Source: Geminocystis sp. NIES-3709
Lineage (GTDB): Bacteria > Cyanobacteriota > Cyanobacteriia > Cyanobacteriales > Cyanobacteriaceae
Direction: 5' to 3'
NCBI RefSeq assembly: GCF_001548115.1
Contig: NZ_AP014821.1
Span: 1-64,000 of the forward strand
Length of the DNA stretch: 64,000 nt
In this document: piece by piece, positions 17,947 to 25,498 of the stretch
Layout: each line of letters opens with the position of its first letter
Numbering within the stretch: position 1 is the stretch's first letter
Position numbers and translations under genes: made by a program
The notes under the pieces: model-generated
What the model was told of the DNA's origin: nothing
Databases searched by the model: none
What the model saw: the letters and a program-made list of their open reading frames with translations, nothing else

Positions 17947-18415
17947 AAGAGTTCGCTCTAAGATATTGCTTTTTACCTTGCAATGACAATCCGACTTAAC
18001 TAAGTAAGTTATTTAATTTCCATTCCTTATTAAGTAAGGAAAAACTATTCGGGTAAGGATTGGCAATAGAGTAAAGAGAATAGATAATTTTTTTAAATAC
18101 CGATCGTTATTTTCAATGGTTCTTATCCCTAGAAGTTCGATCGAACTTCTAACAATCCATCCTACTCCTAAAATATTGATCGCAATGGATCGCATTGATC
18201 CATTATTATCATGATTTGTTTCCTTTGCTCCCTTGCCCCCAAACTGGGGAAACAATACTAAGTAATCACACCTGAGGATTTAGAGACTTGAAAATATTAA
18301 CAAATGAAACAAATTATTACTATTTTGTGATCTGAACGACAAAGCCTCATGGAATTTCTAAAAAAAAGTGTTAGGGTTGTAACTATATATCTTGAGTTAC
18401 TGTAATAACTAAATT
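17947..18415. other. 469-bp intergenic region with two dyads
   Basis: Contains a hairpin TTCCTTA/TAAGGAA (18023-18029 and 18035-18041) shortly after the DUF2079 gene, possibly part of its 3' end, and a perfect palindrome at 18130-18151. An 80-codon minus-strand frame here overlaps the palindrome, has no recognisable domain and was not accepted. The rest is the upstream region of the RTX gene. Confidence 0.5.
18130..18151. repeat. Perfect 22-bp palindrome centred on CGATCG
   Basis: The half-site TAGAAGTTCGA is followed by its exact complement. The centre is the CGATCG core overrepresented in this genome. It could be a hairpin in RNA or a binding site for a dimeric protein. No T-run follows on either side. 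Confidence 0.6.
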
Positions 18416-21400
18416 ATGACTCAATTAAGTCAAGCCATCGTCCAAGCCGAAGCACTCCTGCTGAAAGCCTCTCTCAATCCCAGTCTGGAAGAAAACTTAA
18501 TTACTGCTTTTGGAGATAACTACAACGTTACCATCGCAAATAATATCCTCTCCTCATGGCGTAATGGTAACTTTAGTAATTTACCGAAAATTGAAGTATT
18601 GTCCCCATCTGCCATGAATGGTGCGCAAGGTGCTTACAGTGCATTGAATAACACCATTTATTTATCCTCCTTTCTTGTAGAGTCAAAATCCCTTACAGCG
18701 ATTCGAGATGTATTAATAGAAGAATATGGACACTTTATCGATGCCCAAATTAACGACATAGACAGTCAGGGAGACGAAGGGGAAATCTGGCGTAACTTAG
18801 TGTTAAATCAACCCATGACAGAAGCGGAATTAAAAACCTTCAGAAATGAAAATGATTGGAATACCGTCATTGTTAATGGGCAAATTTTAAAAGTGGAAAA
18901 CAATACCATTACTCAGTTAACTAATAATATTACAGATGACTTTTACTATCAAATATCAGGGAACAATGTAGTATGGCTTAGACACAATAGTTATAATTTT
19001 TACAGAGATTATGAAATATACTTCTACAATGGTGTAGCCATTACTCATTTAACCAATAACACTACAAGTCCTTCTTCTCCTCAAATATCAGGAAGCAATG
19101 TAGTGTGGGACGCATACGATGGCAATGATTATGAAATTTATTTCTACAACGGTACAACAGTTACTCAATTAACTAACAATGTTAAACATGATAGCGATCC
19201 TAAAATATCAGGAAATAATGTAGTGTGGTCTGAGTATGACGGGAATGATTATGAAATATATTTTTATAACGGTGTCACAGTTACTCAGTTAACTAATAAC
19301 ACTACAGATGATTCCGCTCTTGGAGTATCAGGAGATCATCTAATGTGGTCTGGGTATGACGGCAATAGTCCTAAAATATATTTATACAATAGTGCAACTC
19401 AGTTGACTGACAATATTATAGGTGGACTCAACCCTCAAATATCAGGGAATAATGTAGTGTGGTCTGGGTATGACGGGAATGATTATGAAATATATTTTTA
19501 TAACGGTGTCACAGTTACTCAGTTAACTAATAACACTACAAAAGATTACACCCCTAAAATCTCAGGAAATAAGATAGTTTGGGATGGTTATGATGGCAAT
19601 GACAATGAAATATATTTTTATAACGGAGCAACAGTTATTCAGTTAACTAATAACACGACAAACGATTACCACCCTGACATCTCAGAAAATAATGTAGTGT
19701 GGTCTGGGTATGACGGGAATGATTATGAACTATATTTTTATAATGGTGCGATAAGTACTCAGTTAACTAATAATAATATAAATGACTACGGACCTAAAAT
19801 ATCAGGGAATAATGTAGTATTTAGTAGGACTCATATTAGTGATGCGGAAATTTATACATATCGGATAAATTACAGTTTACTGAATCTTGCCATTAACGAT
19901 GTTACCATAACTGAAGGTAATAGCGGGACTAAAAACGCAGTATTCACCGTAACTCGTACTGGTACAGCTACTAATGCTATTACTGTTAATTATTCCACTG
20001 CTAATGGTACAGCAAAGGCAGGAAGTGATTATGTAGCGAAAACTGGTACTTTAACCTTTGCCCCTAATGAAACAAGTAAAACTATTTCTATAGTCATTAA
20101 TGGCGATACAACAGGAGAAGATAACGAGACTTTCTTTATTAATCTTACTAATGCTGTGGGTGATATGAGCTCCTTTGCTGTGGATGATACGAGCTCATTT
20201 AATCTAAGTAATACTGTTGGTGATTCGATTACCGATAATCAAGGGCAAGGTACAATCAGTAACGATGATACCTCGTTAATTGTGGGAAATGATAATAATA
20301 ACAATCTTGTGGGGGGTACTAGTAATGATACTTTACAAGGATTAGGAGGAAATGATACTCTCCGAGGTGGTACAGGTAGTGATCGTCTTGAAGGTGGTAC
20401 GGGTAACGATATTTACTATCTAGACAGTACAGGTGATCGAATTATTGAAGTTTTAAATGAAGGAAACGATACAGTTCGATCGACTTTTACTTATACTTTA
20501 GGAGCAAATGTCGAAAATCTGGTGTTAGAAGGAACAGGAAATCTAAACGGTACAGGAAACAATCTCAAGAATAGTATCACGGGTAATAACATTAATAACC
20601 TTCTCAATGGTGAAGAAAGAAATGATACTCTCAATGGACGTGATGATGATGATACTCTTATTGGTGGTAGTGGTAATGATTCCATGATTGGTGGTGCTGG
20701 AAATGATACTTTCTATGTCGATTCTTCGGCAGATCGAGTAGTAGAATTGTTCTATGAACCATGGTGGGGGTACGATATAGATACAGTTCGATCAACTGTT
20801 ACCTATACTTTAAGTGCCAATGTCGAAAATCTGGTGCTAGAAGGAACAGGAAATCTTAATGGTACGGGTAACACCCTCAGCAATCATATTACTGGAAATA
20901 ACTTTAGCAATACAATTAACGGAAGTGAGGGTAATGATACTCTCATTGGACGTGGGGGTAATGATACTCTTATTGGTGGTACTGGCAAAGGTAAAATGAT
21001 TGGTGGTACTGGAAACGATATTTACTATATCGATGGGGGGGCTCAAATCATAGAATTATTCAATGAAGGTACAGATACAGTTCTATCAACTTCTTTTACT
21101 TATACTTTAGGAGCAAATGTCGAAAATTTGGTGTTAGGAGGAACAGGAAATATCAACGGTACAGGAAACATCCTCAATAATAGTATTACAGGTAATAACT
21201 TTAAGAACCTTATCAATGGTGGTAGTGGAAATGATACTCTTAATGGACGTGGTGGATCTGATACTCTTACCGGTGGTATTGGCAATGATTCCATGATTGG
21301 TGATACAGGAAACGATACTTTTTATGTGGACAGTACGGGTGATCGAGTCCTAGAATTGTCTGATGAGGGGAATGATACAGTGCTGGCAACCATCACCTAT

Positions 21401-22783
21401 ACTTTAGGTGCAAATGTCGAAAATCTGGTATTAGAAGGAACAGAAAATATCAACGGTACGGGAAACACCCTCAATAATAGTCTTATAGGTAATAACCTTA
21501 GTAACATTCTTAATGGTGAAGATGGTAATGATACCTTAGTGGGAGGCAATGACAATGATTCCATGATTGGTGGTAATGGAAACGATACTTTCTATGTCGA
21601 TGCAATAGAGGATGTAATCGTAGAATTGTCCAATGAAGGTATAGATGCCGTTCGATCGATGGTTAACTATACTTTAAGTGCAAATGTAGAAAATCTGATC
21701 TTACAAGGAACAGAAAATATCGATAGTACAGGAAACATTCTCAATAATAGTATTACAGGTAATAACCGTAATAACCTTCTCAATGGTGGGAGTGGTAACG
21801 ATACTCTCAATGGACGTGGTGGCAATGATACTCTCACTGGTGGTATTGGTAATGATTCCATGATTGGTGGTACGGGAAATGATACTTTCTATGTGGACAG
21901 TACAAGCGATCGAGTCATCGAAAGTGCCAGTCAAGGTATCGATGCCGTTCGATCGACTATTACCTATACTTTAGTAGCCAATGTCGAAAATCTGATCTTA
22001 CAAGGTACAGAAAATATCGATGGTATAGGAAACACCCTCCATAATAATATTACAGGTAATAACCTTAATAACATTCTCAATGGTGGAGATGGTAATGATA
22101 CCTTAGTGGGAGATAGTGGGAACGATCGTCTTAATGGTAGTACTGGTATTGATAGAATGCTAGGAGGATTGGATAATGATGCTTATTCTGTGGATCATAT
22201 TCAAGATGAAGTGATTGAATTTTTTAATCAAGGTACAGATATAGTTTTCTCTACCATTACCTATACTCTACCTAATAACATCGAAAATTTGAATCTCAGT
22301 GATACAGTAAATATAGATATAAATGGAACAGGCAATAGTTTAAGCAACCGTCTGACGGGTAATAATCAGAATAATCAACTTCATGATGGAGAAGGAAATG
22401 ACACCTTAAATGGCCGTGATGGCAATGATACTCTTACTGGTGGAGAAGGAAATGATAGTCTTATTGGTGGTAATGGTGATGACTCTTTCCGCTTTACTAC
22501 CGTGAATGAAGGAATCGATACCATTACTGACTTTAATGTTAGTGATGACACTATTTTGGTTCGTCGGAATGGTTTTAGCGGTGGTTTATCCTTAGGTACT
22601 TTAGCTGTAAATCAATTCCGTGTCGGTTCATCGGCAACGGTTTCCACCGATCGTTTTATCTATAACTCTAGTAATGGTGCATTTTTCTTCGATTCCGATG
22701 GAAATGGTGCAACGGGGGCGATACAAATTGCAACTTTCAGTACGGGGTTAGGAATGACAAATCAGGATATTGTCATAGTGTAA
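18416..22783 (+). CDS. Large RTX-type surface protein with TolB-like, Calx-beta and RTX repeats
   Basis: A 1455-residue protein. Residues 1-160 carry a domain seen at the start of many cyanobacterial RTX proteins (VLIEEYGHFIDAQIN, then GDEGEIW). Residues about 162-485 hold eight TolB/propeller-like repeats of about 41 residues (TQLTNNTT, then ISGNNVVWSGYDGNDYEIYF). Residues about 490-618 form a Calx-beta domain (ITEGNSGTKNAVFTVTRTG). Residues about 620-1360 carry an opening RTX block and seven modules of 90-100 residues with GGxGxD nonapeptides and YTLGANVENLVLEG. The C-terminus (ITDFNVSDD to QDIVIV) resembles type I secretion signals. No N-terminal signal peptide is present. It is probably calcium-folded and secreted by a type I system, as a surface adhesin or coat protein. 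Confidence 0.88.
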   Translation: MTQLSQAIVQAEALLLKASLNPSLEENLITAFGDNYNVTIANNILSSWRNGNFSNLPKIEVLSPSAMNGAQGAYSALNNTIYLSSFLVESKSLTAIRDVLIEEYGHFIDAQINDIDSQGDEGEIWRNLVLNQPMTEAELKTFRNENDWNTVIVNGQILKVENNTITQLTNNITDDFYYQISGNNVVWLRHNSYNFYRDYEIYFYNGVAITHLTNNTTSPSSPQISGSNVVWDAYDGNDYEIYFYNGTTVTQLTNNVKHDSDPKISGNNVVWSEYDGNDYEIYFYNGVTVTQLTNNTTDDSALGVSGDHLMWSGYDGNSPKIYLYNSATQLTDNIIGGLNPQISGNNVVWSGYDGNDYEIYFYNGVTVTQLTNNTTKDYTPKISGNKIVWDGYDGNDNEIYFYNGATVIQLTNNTTNDYHPDISENNVVWSGYDGNDYELYFYNGAISTQLTNNNINDYGPKISGNNVVFSRTHISDAEIYTYRINYSLLNLAINDVTITEGNSGTKNAVFTVTRTGTATNAITVNYSTANGTAKAGSDYVAKTGTLTFAPNETSKTISIVINGDTTGEDNETFFINLTNAVGDMSSFAVDDTSSFNLSNTVGDSITDNQGQGTISNDDTSLIVGNDNNNNLVGGTSNDTLQGLGGNDTLRGGTGSDRLEGGTGNDIYYLDSTGDRIIEVLNEGNDTVRSTFTYTLGANVENLVLEGTGNLNGTGNNLKNSITGNNINNLLNGEERNDTLNGRDDDDTLIGGSGNDSMIGGAGNDTFYVDSSADRVVELFYEPWWGYDIDTVRSTVTYTLSANVENLVLEGTGNLNGTGNTLSNHITGNNFSNTINGSEGNDTLIGRGGNDTLIGGTGKGKMIGGTGNDIYYIDGGAQIIELFNEGTDTVLSTSFTYTLGANVENLVLGGTGNINGTGNILNNSITGNNFKNLINGGSGNDTLNGRGGSDTLTGGIGNDSMIGDTGNDTFYVDSTGDRVLELSDEGNDTVLATITYTLGANVENLVLEGTENINGTGNTLNNSLIGNNLSNILNGEDGNDTLVGGNDNDSMIGGNGNDTFYVDAIEDVIVELSNEGIDAVRSMVNYTLSANVENLILQGTENIDSTGNILNNSITGNNRNNLLNGGSGNDTLNGRGGNDTLTGGIGNDSMIGGTGNDTFYVDSTSDRVIESASQGIDAVRSTITYTLVANVENLILQGTENIDGIGNTLHNNITGNNLNNILNGGDGNDTLVGDSGNDRLNGSTGIDRMLGGLDNDAYSVDHIQDEVIEFFNQGTDIVFSTITYTLPNNIENLNLSDTVNIDINGTGNSLSNRLTGNNQNNQLHDGEGNDTLNGRDGNDTLTGGEGNDSLIGGNGDDSFRFTTVNEGIDTITDFNVSDDTILVRRNGFSGGLSLGTLAVNQFRVGSSATVSTDRFIYNSSNGAFFFDSDGNGATGAIQIATFSTGLGMTNQDIVIV

Positions 22784-22794
22784 TTAGTGTGTTA

Positions 22795-22839
22795 TTAAAT
22801 AATGAGGTTTTGAGGATTATCTCTTAGTCCATTATTTAA
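22795..22839 (+). terminator. 3' inverted repeat of the RTX gene, invaded by an IS
   Basis: A perfect 10-bp inverted repeat TTAAATAATG (22795-22804) and CATTATTTAA (22830-22839) begins 11 bp after the RTX stop codon. It is likely a terminator or mRNA 3' end, although there is no clear T-run. The insertion sequence lands in its right arm: the 9-bp target duplication begins at 22834. Confidence 0.45.
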
Positions 22840-22916
22840 TCAGGCTTTGTTGCATGAATCAAAAAACGAACAATTTTTCAGAGGAACGATCGCTATGACC
22901 CTATCATTATGAGTTG

Positions 22917-23858
22917 TTAAACTATATAGCTATCTGGTTTGGCAATTTGGATCATTTTATTCAACAACAGACATTTCACAAACAATTCCACAGCCTGATT
23001 GTCAAAATCTCTGCTACTTAGTTTTCCTCCAAAGATTGTCTTTAGCCTAAACATTGTAGTTTCACTGATTGAACGTCGATTATAACCACTTTCTTCCTTC
23101 CATTCTTTTCTACCTATTTCCTCAATTTTTTCGATATTTCTATTCCTGTCTCCATCTATGTCTGACCACTTTTGAGCATTGTTTTGTGGTAGAATTGTCG
23201 CCATTGCCCCTCTCTTGGCGATCGCCCGATAACATTTTCTTTGATCAGAGCGAAGCTCTGGCGCTGCGCGATCATAAGCCCCATCCCCTGAAACTTGCTC
23301 AATCTCACCTTCTACCGCTTCTAATAAACTTTCTAGTACATCGCCGTCATGGCAATTATTTGTCGTTACTTCTGCTACTAAAATTTTACCTGTTTTTTCA
23401 TCTACGGCTAAATGTAATTTACGCCATGTTCTTCTTTTACTTACACCGTGTTGTCTGGTTTTCCATTCACCTTCACCATAAACTTTTACCCCTGTGGAAT
23501 CTACTACCACATGACGAGGTTCATCCCTTTTGTTCACTGGTAGAACTACATCGAGATTTTTCGCTCTACGAGACACCGTAGTATGGTCTGGCATTGGCAA
23601 ATCAATCCCCATGAGAACAAATAATGATTCTAAAAAACCTTCCGTTTGTCTTCCCGCTAAACTAAATAAAGACTTCACCATCACAAAAGTTAATATTGCT
23701 TGATCTGAGAAATAATTATCAGCTCCTCTAGTTCCTGATTTTTCTGTTAAAATCCAGTTAGATAAGACTTCTTCAGAAAGCCAAAATGTCAGACTTCCTC
23801 TTTGTTTTAGTCCTCGATCATATTCTGACCAATTTCTTAGATGGTATTTTTGTTTCAT
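22917..23858 (-). CDS. IS903-type DDE transposase carrying a palindromic insertion
   Basis: A 313-residue transposase from ATG 23858; an upstream TTG at 23885 would add nine residues. The DDE triad is visible: D120 in HVVVDSTGVKVYG, D192 in SGDGAYD and E266 in the YNRRSISETTMFRLK signature. The N-terminal part (SLTFWLSEEVLSNW, ILTFVMVKSLFSLAGRQTEG) is typical of the IS903 subgroup. Residues 197-205 (RAAPELRSD) have no counterpart in the family layout and are encoded by a GC-rich palindromic insert just after the second aspartate. The frame is intact, so activity is possible but untested. Confidence 0.93.
   Translation of the reverse strand: MKQKYHLRNWSEYDRGLKQRGSLTFWLSEEVLSNWILTEKSGTRGADNYFSDQAILTFVMVKSLFSLAGRQTEGFLESLFVLMGIDLPMPDHTTVSRRAKNLDVVLPVNKRDEPRHVVVDSTGVKVYGEGEWKTRQHGVSKRRTWRKLHLAVDEKTGKILVAEVTTNNCHDGDVLESLLEAVEGEIEQVSGDGAYDRAAPELRSDQRKCYRAIAKRGAMATILPQNNAQKWSDIDGDRNRNIEKIEEIGRKEWKEESGYNRRSISETTMFRLKTIFGGKLSSRDFDNQAVELFVKCLLLNKMIQIAKPDSYIV
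23243..23273 (-). repeat. In-frame GC-rich palindromic insert within the transposase
   Basis: A 27-bp unit plus the 4-bp GATC present at both ends. It contains AGAGCGAAGCTCT and GGCGCTGCGC, two small hairpins, in strong contrast to the AT-rich surroundings. Deleting 27 bp restores the coding sequence AYDQRKCYRAIAKRG with no frame change. It looks like a short dispersed palindromic repeat inserted at a GATC site, with GATC duplicated. Confidence 0.75.
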
Positions 23859-24023
23859 CTTCTGACGGTGGCTATGGAAAAACAATACCTAATTTTATCT
23901 CAAATACTCTCCACAAGCGATTCATGCAACAAAGCCATTTAATCAATCTCATGAATTAAGTCAACTTGAGTTCATCATTTAGCTTAATTGTCGTCCCCCT
24001 CAGCTATACAAGTGTGTCTTACC

Positions 24024-25364
24024 TTAATGACGTTTCATGTTCAGAAATTGAGTTAATTCCGATCGAAATATAAGTTTAACTTGTCCAGTGGGGCCATTTC
24101 GATGTTTTGCTACAATAATTTCTGCTACTCCTTGATCTACGGTGTCGGGATGGTAATATTCATCTCGGTATAACATGATCACTAAATCCGCATCTTGCTC
24201 GATCGATCCTGACTCACGCAAGTCAGACAACATAGGACGTTTATTTGTGCGTTGTTCCACAGCTCGACTAAGCTGAGATAAGGCTATAATGGGGGCGTTA
24301 ATCTCTCTGGCAAGGCTTTTCAACGATCGAGTAATTCTGGATAACTCTTGTACCCGATTATCACTACTTCCCTGCATTAACTGTAAATAATCAATTAAAA
24401 CTAAGCCTAATTTACCCTTTTTTTCTGCTTGTAAACGGCGCACTTCCGATCGCATTTGCATAACGGTTAAATAACCACTATCATCAATGTAAATTGGTAA
24501 CTCTGATAATGATCCCATTGCCGTCATTAAAGGCTCCATTTCCTGCTCTGTAATTCTACCAGATTTTAGACGACTACTCTCTAATTTTCCTTCCCCAGAA
24601 AGCAAACGCATTGCTAATTGTTCTCTGGACATTTCTAAGCTAAAAATAGCTACCGCTAAATTATGATGTTTTGCAATATTTGCGGCAATATTTAAGGCAA
24701 AACTGGTTTTTCCCATGGCAGGGCGCCCGGCAATTATAATTAAGTCCGATCGTTGAAATCCTCCTGTTAAAGCATCTAAATCGTAAAATTCAGTACTGAT
24801 ACCGGGTAACGCAATTTTTTCTTGAAAGTTTTGAATCTCTGTAAAAGTGTCAATTAAAGTTTCAGAAATAGGTACTAATCCTTGCTGTATTCTTGCTTGA
24901 GTAAGTTTAAATATTTTTTGTTCTGCTTCATCTAAAATAATGTCTAAATCTTGGGTCGTATCATAACCTAATTCGCTAATTTCTTTAGCTGTAGTTATTA
25001 GTAATCTCCTAATATATTTATCTGTAATTAACGGAACATAACGCTCAATATTTGCCGAAGAAACAGTTCGATCGAGTAAACTAATTATTTTAGGAGTACC
25101 ACCAATTTTATCCAACAAATTATGATCATTTAACCATGTACTAACCGTCATTAAATCAATCGGTTGCCCTTGAAAATATAAATTTCTGGCCGCTTCGTAA
25201 ATATGACGATGAGCATTGACATAAAAGGCTTCTAATGGTAAGATGTCTATGATTTTTCCCATGGCATTAGGATCAAAGAGTAAACTACCTAAAATTATTT
25301 CTTCTGCTTCTATATTTTGAGGAGGAAGAGAGGAAGCGGCCAAATCGGGGGTAAAGTCATTCAT
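24024..25364 (-). CDS. dnaB: Replicative DNA helicase DnaB, intein-free
   Basis: A 446-residue hexameric 5'-3' helicase. ATG at 25364 (MNDFTPDLAASSLPPQNIEAEE) is preferred over an upstream start that adds 22 atypical residues. The N-terminal primase-interaction domain is at about 15-120. The RecA-like ATPase domain has Walker A GRPAMGKTS, LGLVLIDYLQLMQG, the loop LSQLSRAVEQRTNKRP and the arginine-finger region near the C-terminus. The RESG-SIEQDADLV junction, where Synechocystis DnaB carries an intein, is uninterrupted. It lies just beyond the IS element and is divergent from the PAS-GGDEF-EAL gene. Confidence 0.95.
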   Translation of the reverse strand: MNDFTPDLAASSLPPQNIEAEEIILGSLLFDPNAMGKIIDILPLEAFYVNAHRHIYEAARNLYFQGQPIDLMTVSTWLNDHNLLDKIGGTPKIISLLDRTVSSANIERYVPLITDKYIRRLLITTAKEISELGYDTTQDLDIILDEAEQKIFKLTQARIQQGLVPISETLIDTFTEIQNFQEKIALPGISTEFYDLDALTGGFQRSDLIIIAGRPAMGKTSFALNIAANIAKHHNLAVAIFSLEMSREQLAMRLLSGEGKLESSRLKSGRITEQEMEPLMTAMGSLSELPIYIDDSGYLTVMQMRSEVRRLQAEKKGKLGLVLIDYLQLMQGSSDNRVQELSRITRSLKSLAREINAPIIALSQLSRAVEQRTNKRPMLSDLRESGSIEQDADLVIMLYRDEYYHPDTVDQGVAEIIVAKHRNGPTGQVKLIFRSELTQFLNMKRH

Positions 25365-25498
25365 TATAAACAATGGACAGGATTGGGTAAATTTTGGGAA
25401 CGTTAATATAGAATAAATACTTATTAACATTGAAGGTTAATAATACTAATTTATCATTGGAATGCTTATTAATCCATAATATGAACTGACGAGGTATT

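Larger units (their letters stand above)
22843..23936 (-). mobile_element. IS5 family, IS903-type insertion sequence, complete
   Basis: A 1094-bp element bounded by perfect 18-bp inverted repeats (GGCTTTGTTGCATGAATC at 22843-22860 and its complement at 23919-23936). It is flanked by a 9-bp direct repeat ATTTAATCA (22834-22842 and 23937-23945). The ends and the 9-bp duplication match the IS903 subgroup. It holds one transposase gene on the minus strand. The perfect ends and target repeat suggest a recent insertion. Confidence 0.95.

Noticed and set aside
18013-18255. 80-codon minus-strand frame before the RTX gene
   Set aside because: Contains the perfect palindrome and a hairpin, has no recognisable domain and atypical composition.
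20491-21934. Several minus-strand frames of 64-77 codons inside the RTX repeats
   Set aside because: They recur with the same spacing because the RTX DNA repeats; they are mirror frames of the nonapeptide coding sequence.
18902-22490. Regularly spaced repeats that could suggest a CRISPR array
   Set aside because: Repeats are coding, 120-300 bp long and in frame; no spacer-repeat structure or cas genes.
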